From: Bacteroides sp.
GTDB lineage: Bacteria; Bacteroidota; Bacteroidia; Bacteroidales; Muribaculaceae
Assembly (NCBI GenBank): GCA_023665145.1
Contig: JAMPEM010000020.1
Coordinates: forward strand, 1-34,722
DNA length: 34,722 bases
Direction: 5' to 3'
Of this stretch, positions 7,118 to 15,604 are shown one piece after another. A program made the position numbers and the translations under genes. Within the stretch, counting starts at the first letter, position 1, and the number at the start of each line of letters is the position of its first letter. The notes under the pieces are model-generated. The model saw only the letters and a list, made by a program, of their open reading frames with translations, ran no database searches and had not been told where the DNA came from.

Positions 7118-7987
7118 ATGAAAAAATCCCTTGTACTTTTGGCAGGTCTTGCACTGATTCTTGGTGCTTGTGCCAATAAAAAAGAAAAAGAAGAATTAAA
7201 TGCCGATTCTCTGAAAATTGCTGAACTGAGTGAAGATTATCAGGAAGCTACAAACTTCAACGACTCTTTGATGCTCCTTATGGGGGATATCTATACAGGA
7301 CTCGATTCCATTAATGCTCAAGAAGGATTGCTTTACAATCTTGGTAACGGCGAAAATCCCAACAGACGCGAAGAAATCCGCCAAAATCTCGCTAATATAA
7401 AGGCTCGTCTCAACGCTAATAAGGCGTTGCTCAATGAGATGGAACAGAAAATCAAAGACGGCAACAACAAGAATGGAGTCTTGACAAAGACAATCGAGCA
7501 ACTCAAATCTCACATTGCTCAGCAAGACCAAAAAATTGCAAAACTTGAATCAGACCTTAGTGCAGCAAAAGGTCAAATCACTGAACTTAATTCTCAGGTT
7601 GCCACCGCACAGGAACAAGTAAAAACTGAAACAGCTGCTAAAGAACAGGCTCAGCAGGAAACTGTTGCCGCTGAAAATCAGCTCAACAAAGTTTATTATG
7701 CAATTGGCACCAATAAAGAGCTTAAGAAGAATGGTCTATTGGAGAAGAAATTTCTCAGTTCTACCAAAGTGTTGAAGGGTGATTACAACCTTAGCTATTT
7801 CACTACTGCAGATAAACGTACACTGTCCACAATACCGACCAATAGCAAGAAGCTGAAAGTATGGACTAATATGCCGGCCGGCAGCTATCAGATTGTTGAC
7901 AATGCCGATGGTACGAAAACATTGAAAATTACCGATCCAAATAAATTCTGGAGTCTTACTCCTTATCTGATTCTTCAGGTAGATTAA
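7118..7987 (+). CDS. Coiled-coil lipoprotein, possible surface adhesin
   Basis: A 289-residue lipoprotein: signal peptide with lipobox LGAC (Cys18), then a long alpha-helical coiled-coil stretch (about 20-190, rich in Lys, Glu, Gln, Ala) and a compact C-terminal region (about 190-289) with many aromatic and Lys residues. Three sites match the Bacteroidota O-glycosylation motif: DSL at 30-32, DSL at 49-51 and DSI at 63-65. The layout is like proteins that databases call Cbp1-type collagen-binding glycoprotein adhesins in Bacteroides, but I cannot confirm this by alignment. It is the last gene before a strong terminator at 8097-8132. Confidence 0.75.
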   Translation: MKKSLVLLAGLALILGACANKKEKEELNADSLKIAELSEDYQEATNFNDSLMLLMGDIYTGLDSINAQEGLLYNLGNGENPNRREEIRQNLANIKARLNANKALLNEMEQKIKDGNNKNGVLTKTIEQLKSHIAQQDQKIAKLESDLSAAKGQITELNSQVATAQEQVKTETAAKEQAQQETVAAENQLNKVYYAIGTNKELKKNGLLEKKFLSSTKVLKGDYNLSYFTTADKRTLSTIPTNSKKLKVWTNMPAGSYQIVDNADGTKTLKITDPNKFWSLTPYLILQVD

Positions 7988-8096
7988 ACGACGTTATCCC
8001 ATGTCGCTTGGAATATTTGCTGAGTGATTTGGATAAAATGTAGCAAACTTCAAAGGATGTGTTTACTTTTAAACATATCGTGAAACAAACTGATAA

Positions 8097-8132
8097 TTCC
8101 ACTCCGTATAAATGAATTTTTACGGAGTGGAA
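8097..8132 (+). terminator. Strong rho-independent terminator
   Basis: TTCCACTCCGTA (8097-8108) pairs perfectly with TACGGAGTGGAA (8121-8132) around a 12-nt loop, followed by an A/T-rich stretch. It closes the dacB-rsmI-lipoprotein group. Confidence 0.8.
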
Positions 8133-8184
8133 ATTAAATTTACCCACATCCAATATTAATAACCTCTTATTGTATTTTTTTGAG

Positions 8185-10053
8185 ATGATGAAATTAAGAT
8201 TGTTGTCGCTGGCATTAACTTTCTGCTCAATTATGACTTTGGTTGCAAATAATATTGATATTGACCCTCCCCATTGGTGGGTAGGTATGAAAAATAAGTC
8301 TCTTCAATTGCAGATCCATGCAGCCGGTGTCCGGGATGCCCAATTCTCAGTAGATTATCCCGGTGTGATAGTTGACAGCGTGGTGCGTCTTGACAAATCC
8401 CCCAATTGGCAATATGTCTATCTCAACCTCTCTCCCGATACAAAACCCGGCAAGTTAAAATTAAAGTGGACTCTTGGAAAGAAAAAATACAATGCCGACT
8501 ATGAACTAAAAGCAAGAAAAACGCAAAAAGGAGCAAAAGGATTCTCTTCCGCTGATGTGCTTTACCTTATCATGCCTGACAGATTTGCCGATGGGAATCC
8601 CGAGAATAACGTCATTCTGTCAATGAAATATCCGGCTACCGTAGACAGAAAGAACCCCAATATACGGCATGGTGGTGACATCTCCGGAATATTAAAACAT
8701 ATTGATTATATTGACTCGCTCGGTGTAACTGCGGTTTGGGTCAATCCCGTACTCGAAAATGATATGCCCTTCGGCAGTTATCATGGATATGCCACGACGG
8801 ATTATTATGCCATCGATCCAAGATTTGGCTCTAATGATGATTATGCTGCCGTGATTGATTCATTGCACAATCGCGGAATTAAGACTATAATGGATATGAT
8901 TTTTAATCATTCCGGGTCAAATCATCCGTGGGTTCTTGACCCCCCAAGCTCAGATTGGTTTAATCTTCAGGACAACTATCAACAGACAAATTATAGATTA
9001 AGCACCATTCAAGATCCATATTCCTCTAAATATGACAAATCCCTCTCTGTGGACGGTTGGTTCGTACACGAGATGCCTGACCTAAACCAAAAGAATCCTC
9101 ACTTGATGAAATATCTGGTGCAAAACAGTATCTGGTGGATTGAAGAATCAGATATTGATGCTATCCGCATGGATACTTACCCTTACGCTGATATTGATGC
9201 AATGGCAGGATGGATTGACGATGTGGAGAACGAATATCCCGATTTTACTATAGTAGGGGAGTGTTGGTATAGCGATCCGGGGCAAGTCTCTTATTGGCAA
9301 ACCGGATCCGCCCTCGGTCAAAAAGATGGTGTGGATACACACCTTCCCGTAGTAATGGATTTTCCATTTATGATTAAATCAAAAGGGATGGAAATATATA
9401 ATGAAAAAACTGACCCCTGGAATGGCCTTAATAAAGTTTATGATCATCTGTCACAAGACTTTGTCTACGATAATCCCATGAATGTCCTTCGATTTCTTGA
9501 CAATCACGATACAGAAAGATTCCTTACAGCCCCGATTGATTCCCTTGACAATTGGAAACAAGCCCTTGCAATTTTACTCACCATACCCGGTATTCCACAA
9601 TTATATTACGGCACTGAATTGCTAATGTCCGGCACAAGAGAAGGGGGTGATGGTATGGTTCGTCAGGATATGCCCGGTGGTTTTCCCGGTGATTCTGTTA
9701 ACATTTTTTCGAAAGAAGGAAGATCCCAATTGCAGAATGAAGCTTACGATTATATATCTAAAATCCTAAGATGGCGTAAAAATTCTAATGCAATTGCCAA
9801 TGGTAATATGAAACATTTTATGCCCACCAATGGAATATATCTTTATCAGAGAAGTGCGGGGGATGACAAGGCTGTTGTTATGCTTAATGGTACCGACGAG
9901 CGGTTGGATATAGATATGACAAGATACGAAGAACTGATTACACGTGGTTCCAAATGGAAGGATATTCTTACAGGTGAAATAATTGAGATAATTCCCCAAA
10001 ACGGACAACGGATTTTCTCTCCACGCGAAACAAGAATCCTGATTCCGGAGTAA
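8185..10053 (+). CDS. GH13 alpha-amylase, SusA/neopullulanase-like
   Basis: Secreted glycoside hydrolase that cuts alpha-glucans such as starch, maltodextrin or pullulan. After a signal peptide (cleavage near LVA-NN) there is an N-terminal domain typical of cyclomaltodextrinases (about 20-110), then the GH13 barrel. Region I is DMIFNH (237-242), region II IDAIRMD with nucleophile Asp330, region III VGE with acid/base Glu359, and region IV FLDNHD with Asp442, so all catalytic residues are present. The 622 residues match SusA of Bacteroides (about 617). The frame also opens at TTG 8170, but ATG 8185 or 8188 directly precedes the signal peptide. A SPOR lipoprotein gene follows 34 nt later. It lies about 2.3 kb from the susCD pair, separated by an opposite-strand gene. 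Confidence 0.9.
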   Translation: MMKLRLLSLALTFCSIMTLVANNIDIDPPHWWVGMKNKSLQLQIHAAGVRDAQFSVDYPGVIVDSVVRLDKSPNWQYVYLNLSPDTKPGKLKLKWTLGKKKYNADYELKARKTQKGAKGFSSADVLYLIMPDRFADGNPENNVILSMKYPATVDRKNPNIRHGGDISGILKHIDYIDSLGVTAVWVNPVLENDMPFGSYHGYATTDYYAIDPRFGSNDDYAAVIDSLHNRGIKTIMDMIFNHSGSNHPWVLDPPSSDWFNLQDNYQQTNYRLSTIQDPYSSKYDKSLSVDGWFVHEMPDLNQKNPHLMKYLVQNSIWWIEESDIDAIRMDTYPYADIDAMAGWIDDVENEYPDFTIVGECWYSDPGQVSYWQTGSALGQKDGVDTHLPVVMDFPFMIKSKGMEIYNEKTDPWNGLNKVYDHLSQDFVYDNPMNVLRFLDNHDTERFLTAPIDSLDNWKQALAILLTIPGIPQLYYGTELLMSGTREGGDGMVRQDMPGGFPGDSVNIFSKEGRSQLQNEAYDYISKILRWRKNSNAIANGNMKHFMPTNGIYLYQRSAGDDKAVVMLNGTDERLDIDMTRYEELITRGSKWKDILTGEIIEIIPQNGQRIFSPRETRILIPE

Positions 10054-10057
10054 ATTA

Positions 10058-10081
10058 AGAGGTTGTTTAAAAATTAAAGTT
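10058..10081 (+). repeat. Dispersed motif copy AGAGGTTGTTTAAAAAT...
   Basis: This 24-nt stretch matches 34672-34695 at about 22 of 24 positions and 20427-20449 more loosely. It sits in the short gap before the SPOR lipoprotein gene. The function is unknown. Confidence 0.5.
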
Positions 10082-10087
10082 GCTCAT

Positions 10088-10609
10088 ATGAAAAGAATCC
10101 AATATATATATTATCTGTTAGCCGCTCTAATATTTTTGCTGCCGTCATGTAAGCCCACTGAAAATAATTACAAAAAAGCTTACGAAGCAGCTAAAGCTAA
10201 GAGAGAAAAAGATGCCTCAGACCCTGATATTATTATCCCCGGTGGAAAACTTGCCAACGATGATTCACCCAAAGTAGAGTCTTTGGACGGGGTAAGCTAC
10301 CTGATTAAGTATCAACCCCTGAAACTTATTGCAGGCAATGCTCCGCTGCAACAATTTAATGTTGCAATTGCATCATATAAAATGACTGCTAACGCTACCT
10401 CCCACTGGGAAAGAATTAAGAAACAATTCCCCGATGCCGTTTTAGTTCAGAATCCCAATGAAATCTACTTTGTATGTATAGGTGGATATTCTGAAAAGAC
10501 ATCGGCTGTAAATGCTCTTAAAGATTACATGGAGAAATATCCCGATGCTCAGTATTTGGGAATTGATGAAATGCAACCCGTTATCAGAGCTGCAACCAAT
10601 ATCCACTGA
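10088..10609 (+). CDS. SPOR-domain lipoprotein
   Basis: 173 residues with a signal peptide and lipobox ending LLPSC (Cys21). The C-terminal half (about 90-160) reads like a SPOR domain: FNVAIASYK, then two helices and the strand YFVCIGGYSEKTSA. SPOR domains bind peptidoglycan stripped of stem peptides and often mark septal or cell-wall proteins. A Lys/Ala-rich linker lies between. It is 34 nt downstream of the amylase gene and probably shares its transcript, but a functional link to starch use is not implied. It is convergent with the gene at 10675-11529, and the palindrome at 10631-10666 lies between them. Confidence 0.8.
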   Translation: MKRIQYIYYLLAALIFLLPSCKPTENNYKKAYEAAKAKREKDASDPDIIIPGGKLANDDSPKVESLDGVSYLIKYQPLKLIAGNAPLQQFNVAIASYKMTANATSHWERIKKQFPDAVLVQNPNEIYFVCIGGYSEKTSAVNALKDYMEKYPDAQYLGIDEMQPVIRAATNIH

Positions 10610-10630
10610 TTCCTCTGTTTCTACAAAACG

Positions 10631-10666
10631 TTCAACTTTCGCAAGTTTTAACTTGCGAAAGTTGAA
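10631..10666. terminator. Perfect 17-bp palindrome between convergent genes
   Basis: TTCAACTTTCGCAAGTT (10631-10647) and its exact reverse complement (10650-10666), separated by 2 nt. It lies between the convergent stops at 10609 and 10675, so it can end transcription from both sides. A diverged version occurs at 20451-20490, so it may also belong to a repeat family. Confidence 0.75.
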
Positions 10667-10674
10667 TTGCTAAA

Positions 10675-11529
10675 TTATAGGCCGTATATCAAATCCGTAT
10701 AATACATATACGAACCATTCTCTGCAACTCCCGGCCCATATTGTAATGTAATGTACCCGGTATTATTGCCTCCCCACCATGTATATGATGTGACTCCATT
10801 CAATGTCTGAGATCCAACCGGATTACCATACGCAGCGCATAACGAATTAAATGCAATGTTGAAATTATAATTCCCGGGTGAATAACTTGAATATTGGAAA
10901 CGTGCCCCATTCATACCGTTGACACCATAATATATAGTAACCTGTGGCCAAATTATCCCAAACTGAGACACATTATTGAGGTATATCCCATTGGAATAAG
11001 TCCCTGCTACGTCATATCCGGAAGTAAGCAGCGATCTGATACCATAATCTATCAGTGTACCGAATGTTAATCCCAATATATTCGAAATCGAAGGAACTCT
11101 ATACACCGGAACATACTGTGTTCTGACAGGTGGAGGCGGCAGCGGCCTCTCCCATCTTGAAATAACAGGTGGTCGATAACTATACGATGGCCGCGGAGAC
11201 GGCGTAGCTCCTACACCCGGACGTGGGGCTGAATGTCCGGTATTATATCCCGGCCTTACGGGATTAAATTGATTGTTGCCACCAGGTCTAATTGTCGAAC
11301 TCCCGTGGTTACTGTTGGTTGAATTTCCCGGTTTCACATTTGTATTTCCCGGACGATTATTATTTATAGTTGTGGCGGGTCGTGTTGTGGTAGTGTTTCC
11401 GGGACGCGCCACGGAGTTTCCCCGTGAATTCCCTGCACCCTGATTGCGATGCGTTTGTGATAATATTCCACAAGGCGTTAATGCCAATACAACAGCCGCC
11501 AATAGAACTGTAATGATTTTCCTTTTCAT
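10675..11529 (-). CDS. Secreted Pro/Asn/Gly-rich protein of unknown function
   Basis: 284 residues. A signal peptide ends near ILS-QT; the cysteine in it follows Pro, so it is not a lipobox. Residues about 30-130 are low complexity, with recurring PGN, RPG and NTT elements and then Pro/Arg-rich repeats, likely disordered or wall-spanning. Residues about 145-284 look folded, rich in Gly, Tyr, Asn and Trp (for example SYTWWGGNNTGY). I do not recognise a named family. It is monocistronic, on the strand opposite to its neighbours. An exported surface or periplasmic structural role is possible. Confidence 0.7.
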   Translation of the reverse strand: MKRKIITVLLAAVVLALTPCGILSQTHRNQGAGNSRGNSVARPGNTTTTRPATTINNNRPGNTNVKPGNSTNSNHGSSTIRPGGNNQFNPVRPGYNTGHSAPRPGVGATPSPRPSYSYRPPVISRWERPLPPPPVRTQYVPVYRVPSISNILGLTFGTLIDYGIRSLLTSGYDVAGTYSNGIYLNNVSQFGIIWPQVTIYYGVNGMNGARFQYSSYSPGNYNFNIAFNSLCAAYGNPVGSQTLNGVTSYTWWGGNNTGYITLQYGPGVAENGSYMYYTDLIYGL

Positions 11530-11872
11530 AATTTTATGCTGTGACTAATATGTCCTACATTATATCAGACATCTCAAAATCTGTATAGTTTACGAACAAA
11601 TTCATCTTTTAATGTTAAATTTTGCTAACAAAACGTGGAAAAATTTCATCTTTGTACAGCGTCTTTACACCCCTTGTTTGGAACAAATATAAATTAACGT
11701 GATGTGGTTTAGTTGATTTTATTAGCTAAAATTGTGGAATATGTTAGCTAATACTTTAAAAATATTTTAAAATGTAAATATATTGTGATAATATATTTTA
11801 AAACATACAAATCCAATCATGTTATTTATTGAGTCCTCCATACCTTTTAGAATCGTTAATTTTATTGAATTG

Positions 11873-11904
11873 TTGCAGCGGTTCAATTAAAAATATTAAA
11901 TTTG
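11873..11904 (+). promoter_or_regulatory. Candidate promoter of susC
   Basis: TTGC (11873-11876), 20 nt, TAAATTTG (11897-11904): a good Bacteroidota promoter match with spacing one longer than usual. It predicts a leader of about 400 nt before the susC start at 12315. Confidence 0.55.
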
Positions 11905-12263
11905 CGTATTATTTGGTGAGAAAAGCCATTATTGAATCGGGTATTTTTGATTACCCTTATAGGCAAAATACGATACATTATGCCCTAAATGTTAAATAAT
12001 AGTGTGATTAATATGTCATTGCAGATTATTTATGCATCATAGGCCGATTCAATTATTGAACTTTAATCTGAAAAATCATTGTAGATTAATGCTCATTAGC
12101 TAATATCACCTCCGGGAGAAATCCCATAGAATTTATGCCTGCTCTAATACCTGATAACTCATGGCAATTGTAATGCTCGTCAAGGACTAACCTGTCTTGC
12201 TTGCGCGACCCATTCTTGCCTATATGATGAGAGCCCGCTCATCTCTTTAAAGAGCAGCACACA

Positions 12264-12281
12264 CGTGTTCTGAGGAACACG
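12264..12281 (+). promoter_or_regulatory. Hairpin just upstream of susC
   Basis: CGTGTTC and GAACACG pair perfectly around a TGAG loop, ending 33 nt before the susC start. Its place in the leader suggests a role in mRNA stability or control, but nothing proves it. Confidence 0.4.
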
Positions 12282-12314
12282 ATATTGAGAAAATATTATT
12301 TAATTCAAATTAGT

Positions 12315-15300
12315 ATGAGAAAACTGTTTTTAATTCTGATGACAGTGCTCGCATGTTCGTGGTCTGTCTCTGCACAGACACGTACTGTGACGGGTACTGT
12401 AGTCGACGCGGCTAACAATGAGCCTCTCATTGGTGCTACCGTGATGCCGATTGGCGGTGGACAAGGTTCCGCTACCGATATCGACGGTAATTTCACACTG
12501 ACCGTGCCAAGCAATGTCACTTCTGCTAAAGTGTCTTATGTCGGTTACACCACTAAGACTGTGACGCTTGCTCCTAAAATGCTCGTTGAGCTTAGCACTA
12601 CTTCTACAAACATCGACGAAGTGGTCGTAGTAGCATATGGTACTGCCAACAAGGAGTCTCTTACAGGTTCTGTCGCTGTCGTTGGTTCTAAGGAAATTGA
12701 AGACCGACCCGTTACCTCTGTAACTGCTGCTCTTGAAGGTAACGCTCCCGGTGTGCAGGTGAACAATGCCGGTGGTGCTCCCGGTTCTGACCCTAAGATC
12801 CGTATCCGCGGTTTTAACTCCATCAACGGCTCAAGCGCTCCGCTTACTGTTGTGGATGGTATCGTTTACGAAGGATCTATGGCCGACCTCAACCCAAATG
12901 ACATTGAATCAATGTCTGTCCTTAAAGACGCTGCTTCTTGCGCACTTTATGGTAACCGTGGTGCTAACGGTGTCATCCTTATTACTACCAAAAAGGCTAA
13001 AAACACCGGTAAAGTGGATGTTACCCTCTCTATCCGTCAGGGTATGTACACTCGTCAGCTCCCATTCTACAATAACCTCTCCGCTAATCCCTGGATGGAG
13101 AAAACTCTCGAAGGTTTTGCCAACGGTGGTGTGAGTGGTGGTACTTTCAGCGACTATCAGTCTGCTCTCGATTACTATCGCAACGGTGCACTCATTAACA
13201 ACTACGCATACATTAATATATATGGTGTGCCTAACAACGAACTCTTCGACGCTAATGGTAAACTAATTCCCAAAACTTACCTCCCCGGTTACGATGACGA
13301 CCTCAAATGGTGGAAAGCCATATCTCAAACAGGTTATCGTCAGGAATACAACGTTAACGCTGCCGCTGCAGGTGAGAAATATAATGTATTCGCTTCTGTA
13401 GCTTACCTTAAAGAGGACGGTTATACTGTAAATTCTGACTTCGAACGTTTCAACGGACGTATGCAAGCTGAATTCCGCCCAACTTCCTATTTCAAATTCG
13501 GAGTTAACCTTGCAGCTGCAAAACAGGAAAGTAACTCAATGAACGTTGATGGTGAAAACGACGTTGCAAACCCGTTCCAATCCCAAATGTTCGCTCCTAT
13601 CTATCCTGTTCATGAACACGATGCCGCTACCGGTGCCTACATCCTCGATGCTCAGGGAAATAAAATTTACAACGCTGCCGGTTATCTCGGTAACAGTAAC
13701 GTAGCTTACCTCCTCCGTAACGATAAAGCTACCTCATCATCCGCTGTAATTGACGGTTCTATCTATGGTACCGCTATCATACCTTACGGTTTCGAACTTA
13801 CTGTTCGCGGTAACCTCCACTTCGATAAGACCAACGCCATGAGCTACATGAACCCCCACATGGGTTCCGGTGTCGCTTCAAACGGTTCTATCATGGAGCA
13901 ATCTCAGGATTTCCGCACTCACACATTTATGCAAAATCTCTATTGGGAACACATGTATGGAGACATGCACCACGTTGACGTTCTTCTCAACCACGAGAAC
14001 TACAAATACACACTCAACGGATACTATGTTTATAACACCAACCAAACATTCCCCGATGTCTATAACTTGATCAACTTCCCCAACAATATGCAGACCGGTG
14101 GTGGTATCACTGAAATAGCTCAGGAATCTTACCTCGGTCGTGTCCGTTACAACTACGATCAGAAATACTTCGGTGAATTCTCCCTCCGTCGTGACGGTAC
14201 TTCCAAATTCTCCAAAGACAACCGTTGGGGTACTTTCTGGTCTGTAGGTGCCAGCTGGATTATCACTAAAGAGAATTTCATGCATGGTATCTCTTGGATA
14301 GACTACTTGAAACTTCGTGCCGCTTATGGTTCTGTAGGTAACAACGCATCTGCATCTGCTTATGCTTATTGGTCACTCTACATGTACGGTCCGAACATCA
14401 ACAACATGAACACTCTCATCCCCGCTCAGCTCGCTGCTTATGATGTGAAATGGGAGGCAACAAAGACATTCGACCTCGGTCTCGAAGGTTCACTCTTCAA
14501 TGATCGTCTCTCTTTCTCTCTCGGTTATTACAACAAACGTAATTCCGACCTCCTCTTTAACGTTTCTCAACCCGCCTCAGCAGGTTCACCCGGTATCTCC
14601 GGTGCTAATGCTACAGTGCTTACCAACATAGGTACTATGGAGAACATCGGTTGGGAAATCTCTATCGACGGTACTTTGATTCGCAACAAGGATTTCGTTT
14701 GGACTGCAGGTATCGACGCTTCATTCCTCAAAAACAAAATCCTCAAATTGCCTAACGACCGCGACATCCTCGGCAACCCGCGTGCATACGCTGTAGGTCA
14801 TTCAGTATTCGAATACTACCTTCGCGAATGGGCCGGTGTTGACCAAATGACCGGTAACTCTCTATATGTGATTTCTCCTGACACCCGCGACTTCATGATT
14901 GAGGATCCAAAAACCGGAGAATACAGATTCAGCCAGGAAGATTACAATGCAAACATCGAAGACTGCCGTGCAGAGGGTAAACTCGTAGAATACAATGGTC
15001 AACTTTATACCACTGACCCCAACTACGCTACACGTCAGTTCAAAGGTTCATCAATCCCGACAGTTTACGGTTCTATCCGTACTGCTCTTTCTTGGAAAGG
15101 TATCAACCTAAGTCTTCTCTTCACTTACTCACTCGGTGGCAAGACTTTCGATACCAACTATGCAAGATTGATGAAGTTCGGTGCTACTGCTTCTGCACTG
15201 CATGAGGATATCCTCAAATCATGGACTCCCGCTATGGCAGAAGGTATCACTGAAACAAGCGCTAATCGTATCGACCCCAATGGTGTGCCGCAGATTAACT

Positions 15301-15578
15301 CTGTAACTGACAACGACAATGTTGAAACTTACTGTACTCGTTGGCTTACCAATTCAAGCTATCTCTCTCTCAAGAACATCAACATCAGCTATGATCTGCC
15401 TAAGAAATGGGTTTCAGCTCTTCAGATGACGAACCTCAACATCGGATGTTCTATCGACAACCTCTTCACAGTCTGCAAACGTAAAGGTATGAATCCTCAA
15501 GCAAGCTGGAATGGTGACCAAGGTGTCGGTTATGTGCCTAACCGTGTAATCTCTTTCATGGTTACTGCACGCTTCTAA
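12315..15578 (+). CDS. SusC/RagA family TonB-linked outer membrane protein
   Basis: TonB-dependent beta-barrel that imports glycans or peptides captured by its SusD partner. 1087 residues: a signal peptide ending SVSA-QT (20/21), a carboxypeptidase-regulatory-like domain (about 25-85: VTGTVVDAANNEPLIGATV), the plug domain (about 95-225, with the family signature near IRIRGFNS and LKDAASCALYG), then a barrel ending in a terminal Phe. The frame opens at TTG 12285, but ATG 12315 begins the proper signal peptide. Codon style differs from many genes here (CTC, CGT and AAC favoured), which suggests high expression. SusD follows after 26 nt, and a terminator follows SusD. No sigma/anti-sigma or hybrid two-component regulator lies nearby. 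The substrate is unknown. Confidence 0.93.
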   Translation: MRKLFLILMTVLACSWSVSAQTRTVTGTVVDAANNEPLIGATVMPIGGGQGSATDIDGNFTLTVPSNVTSAKVSYVGYTTKTVTLAPKMLVELSTTSTNIDEVVVVAYGTANKESLTGSVAVVGSKEIEDRPVTSVTAALEGNAPGVQVNNAGGAPGSDPKIRIRGFNSINGSSAPLTVVDGIVYEGSMADLNPNDIESMSVLKDAASCALYGNRGANGVILITTKKAKNTGKVDVTLSIRQGMYTRQLPFYNNLSANPWMEKTLEGFANGGVSGGTFSDYQSALDYYRNGALINNYAYINIYGVPNNELFDANGKLIPKTYLPGYDDDLKWWKAISQTGYRQEYNVNAAAAGEKYNVFASVAYLKEDGYTVNSDFERFNGRMQAEFRPTSYFKFGVNLAAAKQESNSMNVDGENDVANPFQSQMFAPIYPVHEHDAATGAYILDAQGNKIYNAAGYLGNSNVAYLLRNDKATSSSAVIDGSIYGTAIIPYGFELTVRGNLHFDKTNAMSYMNPHMGSGVASNGSIMEQSQDFRTHTFMQNLYWEHMYGDMHHVDVLLNHENYKYTLNGYYVYNTNQTFPDVYNLINFPNNMQTGGGITEIAQESYLGRVRYNYDQKYFGEFSLRRDGTSKFSKDNRWGTFWSVGASWIITKENFMHGISWIDYLKLRAAYGSVGNNASASAYAYWSLYMYGPNINNMNTLIPAQLAAYDVKWEATKTFDLGLEGSLFNDRLSFSLGYYNKRNSDLLFNVSQPASAGSPGISGANATVLTNIGTMENIGWEISIDGTLIRNKDFVWTAGIDASFLKNKILKLPNDRDILGNPRAYAVGHSVFEYYLREWAGVDQMTGNSLYVISPDTRDFMIEDPKTGEYRFSQEDYNANIEDCRAEGKLVEYNGQLYTTDPNYATRQFKGSSIPTVYGSIRTALSWKGINLSLLFTYSLGGKTFDTNYARLMKFGATASALHEDILKSWTPAMAEGITETSANRIDPNGVPQINSVTDNDNVETYCTRWLTNSSYLSLKNINISYDLPKKWVSALQMTNLNIGCSIDNLFTVCKRKGMNPQASWNGDQGVGYVPNRVISFMVTARF

Positions 15579-15604
15579 TAATCTAACTACAGATTTTGAA
15601 CAAA

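Larger units (their letters stand above)
11530..12314. other. Long non-coding region upstream of susC
   Basis: About 785 bp without a convincing gene. It carries the start-side region of the minus-strand gene at 10675-11529 and a probable susC leader of about 400 nt. Visible elements: a promoter at 11873-11904, a weaker TTGC/CATCTTTG pair near 11624-11654, a GGGTA/TACCC hairpin at 11939-11956, a GATGAG/CTCATC hairpin near 12225-12245, a 7-bp hairpin at 12264-12281, and complementary segments ATTGAATCGG (about 11931-11940) and CCGATTCAAT (about 12043-12052) that could pair across about 100 nt. Confidence 0.6.

Noticed and set aside
11530..12314. Known structured RNA (tmRNA, 6S, SRP RNA) in the long gap
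   Set aside because: None of the conserved sequences of these RNAs was recognised there; only generic hairpins are seen.
13878..14285. Open frame of 135 codons on the minus strand
   Set aside because: Antisense shadow of susC, whose biased codons leave long open antisense frames.
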